This document shows, in pieces, positions 48,068 through 57,819 of a stretch of DNA of 64,000 bases. The position numbers and the translations under genes are program-made. Source of the stretch: Trissonchulus latispiculum (Eukaryota; Nematoda; Enoplea; Enoplida; Ironidae); contig JASAND010013174.1 of NCBI GenBank assembly GCA_030248195.1, positions 1-64,000 of the forward strand. Reading direction: 5' to 3'. Position 1 is the first letter of the stretch. Each line of letters starts with the position of its first letter. The notes under the pieces were generated by a model. That model made no database searches and was not told where the DNA came from. It worked only from the letters and a program-made list of their open reading frames with translations.

Positions 48068-49047
48068 GGTGCGGCGGATTTAGCATTTTGACCAAAAAAT
48101 CGGGTTTTAAGCTTGCTGTGAGGTTAGAAGAGTGCCTAGGTAGTTTTGCACGCTAAAAACAGCTGAAACAATGCTTTTAAACCACTCTAAATGATTGGTT
48201 GGTAGAAATCCGTGCCATGTTTTTTCCCCGCACCATGTTTTTTCCCCGATTTGCGGGTAAAAAAACATGGACAAATCCTGTTACTGCCAAAGCTGAGTGA
48301 GGTATATATAAGAGAAGTTTGAATATACGATTGGATAGGTATTTGCCCACGGTACGTAACGGTATACTCAAACCGATTCAAATCCAAGCGAAGAAAAAGT
48401 TGGAGGCTTGCTTCCCTATTCATGTTTTTCTTCCCCCCCCCCCTGACTATATATACTATATCTTTATTTAAATAATATGTTTGTGTGCTTAATATTGTGA
48501 TATAATATGTATATATGTGTATGTATGTATAGATATGTATTGGAATTGGAAAGGATCTATATTTATCTTTACCCTATTTTCTTTGTGTCAGGTAGGTAGG
48601 TAGGGTTGGTTTTCTTCCGGAAAAAGTCGAGCGGAAAAAAGTATATACTTTTTTCCTTCCGACTTTTTTCCGCTGTCCATATCATGTCAGAGCGTCTCAA
48701 AATTTGTTTCTATAACATTTGTAGCCTGTCTTAACGAATATTTCGGCATGTAAATGCCATTTGAACACTTTGGCGTATCCAAACTAAGCAATTGTGAAAC
48801 ATTTTGTCCAAACGAAGTTTCAACAGACTATGGGCGCAATTCCCAGTTATATATACCTTAGTTTCTAGGAGCAGTGAGAACTTTGAAATAATAAATTTTT
48901 TCGTGTGCATAATTTTTATTCTTTCACAACTTTGGATTGTAGATGTAAGCATAAAGTTCGTTTGCTAGTTTTCATTTACAAAAGATGTGCCATGCCTTGC
49001 GGGCGAAAGCATGCAGGGCTTCAGTGTTGAAGCAACAAAGAACAGTG

Positions 49048-49965
49048 CAGGGACGCACCCAGGAGTTTGAAACGGTGGGGGTCGAGCCGGAAAAAAATTT
49101 TTTGCCTTCGCCTGATCGCTGGGGGGTTTTTCAACGAAGTTTCTCGCGAAGTTTTCAACAGAGTTCGTTTTGGGAGCCACAAAAATGACGAGATTTAGGA
49201 GTCGTCGCCAACCGACGCGGGGGGTCTGGGGGCGGATACCCCCAGAAGTTGAGAAAATTTTTGAAATTTTGAAAAAAGCCGTAATGGAAATCTTTAAAAG
49301 ATTTCAATAAAAGTTGAGAAATTCTTTGACATAATGGCAAAATTTGTATTGGAAAGCTTGAAAAGATTTGAATAAAAAGCTCTGCGAGGCGCATTGTTAA
49401 AATTTTAAATTGTTAAAATCGATATAGAATAGTGCCGCAGGCGCGAAAAATTAAAACATGACGTAGAAAAGCAGGCACGCACTTTTTTGAAATCGAGATA
49501 GAAAAGTACCGCAGGCGCGGCAATTCAGTAAAATGGAGATAAGAAAGCTCCGCAGGCGATAAAAATTGAGGTAAAAAGCGCTGCAGGTTCCAAAACGTTG
49601 TATATAAACGTTAATACATAATAGCGTCGCAGGCGAGAAAAATTTTTAAATTGAGTTAGAAAGCGCCGCAGGCCCGAAAACTTTTGAAAATTCAGTTAGA
49701 AAAGTGCCGCAGGCGAGAAAAATTTTAAAAATTGGGATGTAACAGCGCCGCAGGCGAGAAAAATTTTAAAAATCGAGATAGAAGAGCGCCTCAGGCGACA
49801 AACATTATAAAAATCGAGATAGAAAAGCGCCGCAGGCGCGAAAAATTTTCATGATTTTTAATTTTATGCACTAAAAATAGCTCTACTTTTGCTTTCTCCC
49901 CGAAAATTCCCCGGGGGGTCGGACAAAAGGGGGGGGGGGTCGGAACCCCCAAACCCCCCCCCATG
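49048..49965. mobile_element. hAT-like element with internal minisatellite
   Basis: The left end is CAGGGACGCACCCAGG; the right end is degraded (CCCCCCCATG). The 8-bp duplication gaacagtg is exact (49040-49047 and 49966-49973). Hairpin module A is at 49218, and the position of module B is occupied by a tandem array. Confidence 0.85.
49430..49855. repeat. Minisatellite built on the GCGCCGCAGGCGCG hairpin
   Basis: About ten units of roughly 36-50 bp of the form GCGCCGCAGGCGCGAAAAAT plus an AT-rich spacer with atcgagatagaaaag. Unit length and the hairpin core vary; the last units are most alike. Confidence 0.88.
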
Positions 49966-50322
49966 GAACAGTGGTCTGTTGTGATTAAGAGCATAGCTGT
50001 TGGCTGGAATTTTTAAATTGATTTAAGCAGTTGATTTCAAAAATAATGGGTTTCTCGACAACTGACAATATATATACTTCATAAAGCTGAGCAGTTTATG
50101 AAAACTTCATATTAAGTTCGGCTTTAAAATAAAAGCAAAGCTAATAATTCGGAAAATATTAACAAAATTTGAGAAAAATCTCTAAAATTTTTCATTTCAA
50201 CACTTCTAAAACTTCCTAGAATGATTAAATTTTTCCGACTTTTTTCTGGTTTTTTCCGACCCTCCGGAAAAAACCCCTTTTTTCCGGGACTTTTTTCCGA
50301 TGCCCAACCCTATAGGTAGGGC

Positions 50323-50488
50323 CAGGGGCGTATCCAGGATTTGGAAAAGGAAGGGGTTCTGACTAAAATTTATTGAAAAGGAGGGGGGTTTGACAAAAAT
50401 TTGCACGTTTTGTTATGGAATATTGATAAAATTTAGCCCAAAAGGAGGGGGTTTCAGCCCCCAAACCCCTCCCTTGGATACACCCATG
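50323..50488. mobile_element. Small hAT-like MITE
   Basis: A 166-bp element with ends CAGGGGCGTATCCAGG and CCTTGGATACACCCATG. Exact 8-bp duplication ggtagggc (50315-50322 and 50489-50496). It is inserted at the very edge of the previous element, overlapping that element's target duplication. Confidence 0.94.
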
Positions 50489-51330
50489 GGTAGGGCATCC
50501 CTTTGTATAGACCATCGAAATAAGAGCATTGTATCCTCTCATTTTTTAGGGTTTTGAAAGTGTGGGGAGTGGCGAGCCTAAGGTATTATATACCTGTATA
50601 TATATATAGCGAAAAATTCGCATTTTGAAGGTGAAAACGCAATAAATCGCTGTTTTTAGCTTAAAATAAAACTTGTAAGTACATAAAGTAGCTAAAAATT
50701 AAGAAAAGTTTTGAAAAGTCGACCTCAAAGACTTGATTTTTCGACACTTTTGCGACCCGTAGAAAAGTGGGTGGGGGGGAAAGTGGAGGGGGGCTCCGAA
50801 AAGTGGAGTTGGAACCGAAAAGTGGGGTGGACTAAAAAAATGACAGGTATGCTTACATTAATATAGGGTCGAATCCTGGGAGGGGGCTTGTCCCAAAATA
50901 TTCCTTGCACCATAAGCATAAATTAACGCTAATAGTATATATATAATATATATAAATTTACAATTTTTTAAGAATTTGAAGAAAAATTATCAAGTTTAGA
51001 AAAAAACTTCCAGAATTTTTATCGATTTTTGGAACAGTTCAGAAATTTTAGTAAAACATTCCTCGAAGCCGGAAGTTTTTTAATTTTGGTACAAAAACCT
51101 ATTTTTTCCGGCCATTTCTGCTTACCCCTTGTCCAATTTTTCCTTTTGCCCCTAATGGCGGTAGTGCTTGTACCTTGTCCGGGTTGCGGGGCTTGGACCC
51201 CTATAGCCCCCCGTGTTAACCTATGATCGTGTGTATTGTAGCATTTAGACACTTGCGAGCCAGTTTTAGTGCCTTTTTAAGGTGGTAGGTATCTTTTATT
51301 ATATATACGTACATATGTCGTTTTCTATAG
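50489..51330. other. Repeat remnants upstream of the TMEM9-like exon
   Basis: About 50750-50840 repeats CGAAAAGTGG-type words between G-runs. TATA tracts lie at 50599-50609 and 50935-50955. No exon for the TMEM9-like signal peptide was recognised here or further upstream. Confidence 0.4.
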
Positions 51331-51440
51331 GGTCTACTGGAAGAAACTCGGTGCCATTGTGTTTGCCCAAATCCAAGTGTTGTAAATGGAACTCATTCCG
51401 ACAGAAAAGTCTACATATCCAGTGTTGAGCCAAATAAATG
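51331..51440 (+). CDS. TMEM9-like protein, luminal exon A
   Basis: A 36-codon exon between a TTCTATAG acceptor and a GTACGT donor (phase 2). It reads EETRCHCVCPNPSVVNGTHS and then KVYISSVEPNK. The Cys-x-Cys-x-Cys-Pro cluster after an acidic/Arg stretch, the sequon NGT, and the approach to the next exon's Cys-Asn-Cys match the luminal region of the TMEM9/TMEM9B family. These are conserved animal single-pass proteins of lysosomes and endosomes. The first Cys lies where mature TMEM9 begins, so a signal-peptide exon is expected upstream but was not found. The exon is too short to be noticed by ORF length; recognition depends on joining it to exon B. Confidence 0.78.
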
Positions 51441-52204
51441 GTACGTAGGCATTATGATGTATGATGGATATACGTATATTTGCGTTTGAGCTAAATCATA
51501 AAGAAATAATGAATAACGCCTGCCTGCAGTCAGTCACTAAGGCCAAAGCCTTAGTCCGAACAAGAGAGAGCCAATGGGCGCTCTGAGCGCTCTTACCCAG
51601 AAAAAACTAGTCTCTGGAGCTCCTGCCTGGTTGTCCAACAAACAGTATTTATTTTTTCTATAATGAGCATTTTACAACAAACATATATATACTAAACAAA
51701 ATGGTACAATAGCTTAGATCGAATGGTTTCAATAATCTTATCTACGACTACGAATACGATATATAGTATAAAATTAAGAATACAACAACAAAGTACGTAT
51801 ATATTATAATTTTGCGAAACCCTTCAACCAAAAAGCTCCTTACGTCGTCTACGACACCTAGTATCCAGTTAGTATATACTTCCTAATGGTGCGATAGAAC
51901 AAATTTATTATGAGCTAGCCCAAACATAATTTAATCTCAAGATTTTTCACAGTATGGTCTTAACCTAAACGCACAAATTCTAGAACACAGCAAAGAACCA
52001 AGAACTTATCTACACCACAGCAAGGGCAGTAGAAAATAGCTTTCAATAGTTTAGCGCACACAAGTATCGCAATTCGTGTACACAAACAGTATACTTCACT
52101 TTCTATTACAAAAGTCCCTTTCACTGCATAAATTGCCTTCATGGCAACAGTATCCCCGAAATACTATTGTGGGACTCCTCATACATACAGCCACTTCAGC
52201 AACC

Positions 52205-52465
52205 ATTGGGGATAGTACAGTACATTTCATGAAATCCAGGACTGGTGGCGTAATTTCCAAATTGGCGAAACAGCAAAATGTCGCCAAGTATTAGCGATGT
52301 TAAAGTTGGCGAAAACTCCGAACAAAGTTGGCGAAAAAACAAGAATTGTCGCCAATTAAACAAGACTTTTCGCCAGTTTTGGCGAAAATTGCCGTCACTT
52401 CGCGATATTTCGCCAATTTGGAAATTACGCCACCAGTCCTGGATTTCATGAAATGTACTGTATTT
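52205..52465. mobile_element. Hairpin MITE with TTGGCGAAA words
   Basis: A palindrome of about 250 bp. The arms run tacagtacatttcatgaaat, then CCAGGACTGGTGGCG, then AATTTCCAAATTGGCGAAA. Between the arms TTGGCGAAA/TTTCGCCAA recurs about six times. The inverted flanks include the target, so the exact ends are unclear. Confidence 0.85.
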
Positions 52466-52994
52466 CTGATACCAGTGTTCCCCGCCAAACTCATCATGAA
52501 TATAATATGCCATCGCTGGAATCTCACCAAATCACGATTATTGGCATGGACATAGTTTTCGTAAAGGATCGGATCCATCCACTGATCTCCAGTGGTGAAG
52601 TATATCGGCTCACCGTACCATGTTCCGGTTTTCCAGCCAGGCATCTCCTACATAACCTGCCTGGTTGTCCAAGAAGAGGACAGCCAGCTCTGCTCTATAC
52701 GTATATCTGTGCTGCAACACAGCCAGGGAAGGTTTTATCAAGACCTCTCTGATTGTGCTATGCACAGAAAGATAACTGCAGTGGCCCGCGGATCTGCGGG
52801 TGCAGTGGCCCACCGTCCGATCCGCGGGCCCATGCAGATATCTTTCTGTGCATAGCACAATCAGAGAGGGTTTTGATTAAACCTTCTCTGGCTGTGTTGC
52901 AGCACAGATAGAGCTGAGCTGTCTGTCCTCTTCTTGGACAACCAGGCAGGAGCTCCAGAGACTAGTTCTCTCTCTGGGCAAGAGCGCTGACAGC

Positions 52995-53324
52995 CAGGGT
53001 ATTTTTACAGGGGGAGGGGCCCGAAATTGACCTTCCCCCCCCCCGAAAATTCCTTCTCCACCGAAATCGCCCCCCTCCCGGGATTTTTTGGAGGCCCAAA
53101 TTTTTGCCAAAATAGGCCAATTTTCAAAACTTTTCCGGCTTCGTTCGTAAAAATAGCTATTTTTAGCTTAAATCCTGGCATTTTTGAGAACTTTTTGCGT
53201 TTCACCATGCAAATACTCCAAAAAATACCATTTTTTGGCTCATTTTTGCAAAAATCTTCCCCCCCCCCCGAAAATTTCTTCCCCCAGGAAGCCCCCCCGA
53301 AAAAAATCCCTAAGAAATACCCTG
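52995..53324. mobile_element. hAT-like MITE with CAGGGTATTT ends
   Basis: A 330-bp element with ends CAGGGTATTTTTACAG and AAGAAATACCCTG. Exact 8-bp duplication ctgacagc (52987-52994 and 53325-53332). C-rich subterminal blocks contain CCCCCCGAAAATT words. Confidence 0.95.
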
Positions 53325-54066
53325 CTGACAGCGCCCATTGACTCTCTCCTCTTCGGTCTAAAGCCTTTGTGACTGCAGACAGGCGTTTTTCAATTTTTCT
53401 CTATGATCAATTCCTTGTATCCTCCTTGGATCCGCCTGCTGGCCCGCGTTTATATACCTCATTTTTTGCGTTTGAGCTAAAGGTGTTTTTGCTCGTTTTT
53501 ATTAATCTAAGTATATATATAATCATTATGCAGACTGATTTCGTATATATATAATTTTTTATTGATAAGTTGTAAGTGAACGTGTAGTGAAGTGTAAGTG
53601 TACATTTATATAATTGGGCTATGATTTTTGATGAAATAATTAAATGGGGATTAAATAATGTCAAACTTTATGGATTCGAACCGAAATATATACCTGCAAA
53701 CGAGACAAGCCTACACGTACATAGATACACTAGCGTCGCCAGAAAATTTTCGGGGGGAATGCAAAAATTTTTCTGTTGGGAGAAATTTTTCTATTTTGTG
53801 ACCTTCGTGGAATTTTTTACAGAGCATTCTATAAAATTAAAAATACTTAAGGCCCTAGCACGTGTTGATGCACCCAAATGTTGTAAAAGCTGGTCAAAGT
53901 ATAGCAATGTTCACAAAAAACAGTCATCCCGAAAATTCACAGAAAACAATCACCCACCTAGACGGTTAACAACAAGCCGCAAGCAGCCAGAAAATTTTTC
54001 CATGGTAATAGCCACAAGTCCCAACCTTAACATCTGGGATTTTTTTAGTGGGGGGGGGGAAGGCCC

Positions 54067-54387
54067 AGGGTTGGGCGAGACCGAGATTTCACCGAGACCG
54101 AGACCAGTGTATCGAGACTGAGACTGACCAAGTCTCGGCTTTTGGACGAGACCGAGTCCGAGACTAGCAGTTTTAAACTTAAACTTAATTTTTTCCAGTT
54201 TTTGAGGCTTAGACTTAGTATATATATATATATTAGGGACTTTAGCACAGAAACATACGGTTTTCGCACCTCGTTAGTTAATTAACACTGATTTAAAATT
54301 TTCGCAGAAATTTGATGTTTTCAAAAAATTTCAGGTCTCGGCCCGAGACCGAGACTTTTGGGTGAGCGAGACCGAGACTCCCAGCCC
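54067..54387. mobile_element. hAT-like MITE with CGAGACCGAGAC words
   Basis: Ends CAGGGTTGGGCGAGACCGAG and CGAGACTCCCAGCCCTG. The word CGAGACCGAGAC (and diverged CGAGACTGAGAC) recurs at least six times near the ends. The target duplication is not convincing in this G-rich context. Confidence 0.75.
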
Positions 54388-54599
54388 TGGGGGGCCCCAA
54401 TTTTTGGGTTCCCCCAGCCCCCACTTTTTTGGGCTTCCCTCCCCCACTCACTATAAGGTGCCAGAAGATGCCAAATTTTAAGGATTTGTGGTCAAAATTT
54501 TCAAAAATTTTCCGGCTTTGCCGGACTTTTTTTGGGCAATAAGCGTCTATTTGGTACTCAAACTCAATTTTTAAGCATAGTTATAGCAGTATATGTAGA

Positions 54600-55140
54600 A
54601 AAGAGGCTATGTTTACTGCATTTTTAACGATTTGAGACCAGTTTGGATCCTACCCACTTTTGGGTCCCCCACTCTTCCCAACATAATGTGATTTTGGCTA
54701 CCGCGACCCAACTCCTCCGACTAGGGTGCCCAAAATAGTTGATCCACCCAGAATCCGACCCTCGGACAACTCTGGACCAAGATTGAAATTTTTGTCGGTA
54801 CTCAGTCATGTGACCGCGACCCAGATCACGTGACCCTAGGCAAAGTCACTCCAGATGCGAAATTGCTCCACCAAATTGTTTGTTCTGTGCTTACCAGAGC
54901 AACAGAGCACAAAATAAGTGGGTTCCTAGCTTTTTTATATCAATAATCAAGGTCTAGCATATTGGCCTGGCCTGACCCACTTTCGACCCAGGGGCCGAGA
55001 ACCAAAATTCGAAGTTGAGCCTGTGCAAAATAAACTTGGGGGTTCAAATTTTTTTGCATAATAACACTACGGACTATGCTCTATTTATGCATGAAAAGAA
55101 AAATTTCCTAGCTCTATCCTGGGATCAGACCCGGCGGTGA
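54600..55140 (-). repeat. Dispersed repeat, copy B
   Basis: Inverted relative to the copy at 26670-27190; shared phrases include ctacggactatgctctattt and gtgcttaccagag-like blocks. Coding-looking frames on the minus strand are not supported. Confidence 0.6.
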
Positions 55141-55649
55141 TTTTTTGTGAACAAGTGATTTTTCTTTTGTGAATTCGTTCACATTAAATCAAAAAATGTT
55201 TTATTGCTCACGCTACACAAGGGCTACCGGCATTTGCACCCTATGTGAGGAGATCACTACCGTTCCTACGTATATATATACCAAAAGTTTTTCGATCGGA
55301 CTTCTTTTGAGAAAGTGCCATTAAAAATTCGATTTTTGATTTTTTTGTGAACATTGCTATACACCAAACAGGGTATTTGGTACTCATTTTGGGCTATGAA
55401 ACACGTATTATGGTGGTACCGTATACTTAATTAGAAAATTTTCAAAAAAATGGGCGTTTTCCACATGGCACGGAAAAAATTCTTGGGGGTTCACATATTT
55501 TTCAGTGGGAATTCCCCCACCTCCCACCCCGGCTACGCGTCTGCTTGGATATATATGCACTTTCAGCTGTGAATCTCCTGCATCTGGAGGATGGAAGGGT
55601 TGAATGTTTGAAAGGAAATGAATTTTATTGTGTCGTTTTTTTATTTTAG

Positions 55650-55767
55650 CAACTGTTTTGATGTTGTGCTGCCTGATGCAGAGTCAAAGATTCCAACAGA
55701 TAAAATGAGCGAATTTTGTGCCCGCTGTGAATGCACTTACCAGACAAGAAATGTTTGGTTGATTAAG
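55650..55767 (+). CDS. TMEM9-like protein, luminal exon B
   Basis: Starts after a TTATTTTAG acceptor with one base that completes a Cys codon, then NCFDVVLPDAESKIPTDKMS and EFCARCECTYQTRNVWLIK. It ends at a GTTAGT donor in phase 0. The Cys-Asn-Cys, the hydrophobic -VV-P stretch and the Cys-x-x-Cys-x-Cys-x-Y block directly before the membrane segment are the recognisable TMEM9-family luminal signature. In the family the next exon begins the single transmembrane helix. I scanned candidate acceptors to the right and all reach stops quickly, so that exon probably lies beyond the window. TMEM9 proteins are reported to associate with lysosomal proton-ATPase or CLC transporters; that role is inferred here. 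Confidence 0.87.
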
Positions 55768-56062
55768 GTTAGTTTGTTTACTAGAAAAACATAAGCTGTG
55801 CTATTATCATAAATACGCCCGAATCGAAAGGTATAGTGGAGGAATGATCCGTGCAGATCCCAGCTTGCTTTAGCGCACCTGCACCTCCATAATAACCTCC
55901 AGTATAGTGTTCAGTGTTGAAACTGAATTTTTAATGTTGAAGAATTTTTCCTAGATTGGAAATTTCTGATAAGTTTCGAATTATTTTCCTGCAATTTTTT
56001 GAAGCGTTTCTAAAAGGTTTTGGGTTTATTGTTCATTGCTTAAGAATACGTTTGATTAGCTT
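55768..56062. other. TMEM9-like intron start
   Basis: AT-rich, no element or exon recognised; ends at the hAT-like MITE at 56063. Confidence 0.5.
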
Positions 56063-56238
56063 CAGTGGCGTAGCCAGAAAAAAATTTTGGGGGGGGCACG
56101 TCCAAAATGGAGAGGTGGCTGTTTAAACTGAATTCGCGCCAACGGCGCGAAAAATTTTAAATTTTTGCCTGACAAGCCCAAATTTTTCGAGCGGGGCAAA
56201 CTAGTTTCGGGGGGATTCCCCCCCCGCCTACGCCCCTG
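56063..56238. mobile_element. Small hAT-like MITE
   Basis: A 176-bp element with ends CAGTGGCGTAGCCAG and CTACGCCCCTG. Exact 8-bp duplication attagctt (56055-56062 and 56239-56246). It holds hairpin module B in the form GCGCCAACGGCGCG. Confidence 0.96.
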
Positions 56239-56469
56239 ATTAGCTTATTAAAATTCGCTCACCTCTCACTTCGCACTCAAGAAGCAATTTGAAGTCTTTG
56301 GGGCTGTCGGAAAATACTGGGAGGAAAACTTGAAAAATGAAACGGATAAACTAATTTTCTCAGGATTAATTTTTCTGGAAGATACCCAACCCAGTTGGTT
56401 GGTTGGTTAGCTTCTTTAATGATGGCTAAAAACATTTTCTGCTTTCCACTTAAACAGGGATACTTTTAA

Positions 56470-57815
56470 GGTCGTGATTCCTTTTGGAGACATCAATTTT
56501 CAACCATTTACTCATTCATTAGGAGTTAAAAAGCAGTTTTTATATCAATATGTAGCTTAATATTTTTCCTTTTTAATGAATACAGTGAAACTTATTTTGG
56601 GGGGACTTATTCTCTGTGGAAATTCGGTGGACACGGACCCTATCAAATGGAGATCCCCACAGGTGTCCATGACATCCGTCTGGTCAACGGCGTAAATGGG
56701 CTCTGTTCCCGGGGACATGGCGTTGTCATATCGAATTACACAGATGCTATCCAAGTGCTTAAATTATGCTACCGCGTGGTTGCTTGCCTCTCCTCACTCT
56801 TGCCTATTCCATCTTTTCTGAATGATGTGTGCTGGACTTTAGATGGTTGATGTGCCTCGTATAGCCTTCTAGGCTGAGTGACGAGCCCCAAAATCACAAC
56901 AACAACAAATTAATTTTGGCTTTTCAAAACTTTTCATTTTACTATATATTTTTACTGAAGGAGTGTAATCTTCTTCCAGAGTTTTTGCAGACTGAAGTGA
57001 ACCTTTTCGAGAGAGAACGGTTATATCATTCGATATCATGCCTTCCTCAAATAGAAGACTCTTTTTTAATTATTATGAAATAGCTCTTTGTTATGGAGAA
57101 AAGCTAAAATGTATATATGCGCAACATGGATTTTGCCTACTTTTCCCAACTTTGGCAAGTGACCACTTAGCTATAAAGTAGCAATCGGGGCAACTAAAAA
57201 GGGTCCCTGGGTATTTTTGTGCAGAACACAATCTTCTAAGTGGCAACTCTCTAGCTTGCGTACTAAAATGCTCCACAATCGCTGGAAAAATTTGGTCGTG
57301 TTTTCGCAAAAGCCATATTTTTTATGATAGCGGCCTACGGGATGCGGCAACTGGAAGATGGCCATGCCTTGGATAACTGACCTCTGTGTGACCTTCAAAT
57401 TGACAACTTAGTTAAATAATGTACCGGCTTTTCTGCGTAGCTCTAGGTATTATGATAGATTATATACCTGATTTTTACAGAAATAACAGGTTTTCGACGC
57501 CAAAATAAGAAAATTAGCTATATCCCATCTCACGATAGGGAAAAGCTAGGAAGATACTTCCAAAAGCAAAAATGCAAAAATGCAAATGCAAAAGCATAAT
57601 GAGATGTTTTGAACGAGTTGTCGTTATGACTATATATGTGCTGCCAAGCTGTCAAAAATTTGTAAAAACTGACCTGAACGCAGATGTCGAATTTTTGAAG
57701 CGGATTCCGCGGAGCTTGTTAGAACGCTAAAATAGTTTATTTTGGAAAGTTTCGTCAAATCTCATCTTGATTTGATCCGCCAAGCAACAATATGAGCCTA
57801 AAAGGAATCACCACC
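56470..57815. mobile_element. TTAA-type MITE, copy 3
   Basis: Ends GGTCGTGATTCC and GGAATCACCACC with TTAA on both sides (56466-56469 and 57816-57819). It shares cattcattaggagttaaaa-type and agcgaccacttagcta-type phrases with copies 1 and 2. A foreign block of about 330-350 bp (about 56582-56920) is inserted. Confidence 0.88.
56582..56920. mobile_element. Retroposon-like insert with AAC tail
   Basis: A block absent from the sister MITE copies. It is relatively GC-rich and ends gagccccaaaatcac followed by ACAACAACAAA. A simple-repeat tail suggests the 3' end of a LINE or a SINE inserted in the plus orientation. Source family not recognised, and coding-like frames are short. Confidence 0.5.
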
Positions 57816-57819
57816 TTAA

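Larger units (their letters stand above)
46371..48449. mobile_element. TAGTC-type element with GGGGAAAAACATGG words
   Basis: Ends TAGTCAGAGGGGGG and a C-run plus CTGACTA, flanked by TA on both sides. The words GGGGAAAAACATGG and CCATGTTTTTTCCCC recur at 46380-46420, 47420-47470 and 48220-48275. Two hAT-like elements are nested inside (46508-47194 and 47790-48067). Confidence 0.85.
48601..50312. mobile_element. hAT-like element with CGGAAAAAAGT words
   Basis: A 1.7 kb element with ends TAGGGTTGG and CCAACCCTA and exact 8-bp duplication taggtagg (48593-48600 and 50313-50320). The word CGGAAAAAAGT and its inverse ACTTTTTTCCG are repeated at 48615-48675 and 50235-50300. It hosts the element at 49048-49965. 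Confidence 0.9.
51495..53406. mobile_element. 1.9 kb inverted-repeat element in the TMEM9-like intron
   Basis: The ends pair over about 80 bp, for example AACGCCTGCCTGCAGTCA on the left and TGACTGCAGACAGGCGTT-like on the right (near 53368-53386). Both then read into cctgcctggttgtcc-containing blocks. A perfect-looking palindrome at 52660-52955, centred on 52800, forms its core. A 16-bp direct repeat, ttgcgtttgagctaaa, occurs at 51480-51495 and 53466-53481. Two smaller elements are nested. Confidence 0.75.
53728..55543. mobile_element. hAT-like element with CACTAGCGTCGCCAG end
   Basis: Left end CACTAGCGTCGCCAG, right end GGCTACGCGTCTG. Imperfect 8-bp duplication catagata/cttggata. It is the same family as 36992-37402 by its ends and by the phrase atgggcgtttt near 55450. 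It hosts the CGAGACCGAGAC element and a copy of the dispersed repeat. Confidence 0.7.

Noticed and set aside
49430..49855. CRISPR-like array of repeats and spacers
   Set aside because: Units vary in length and sequence, spacers are near-identical AT-rich phrases, the genome is eukaryotic, and the unit derives from a transposon hairpin.
54045..54269. Ser/Leu/Lys-rich minus-strand protein
   Set aside because: Translation of the CGAGACCGAGAC word array in a MITE.
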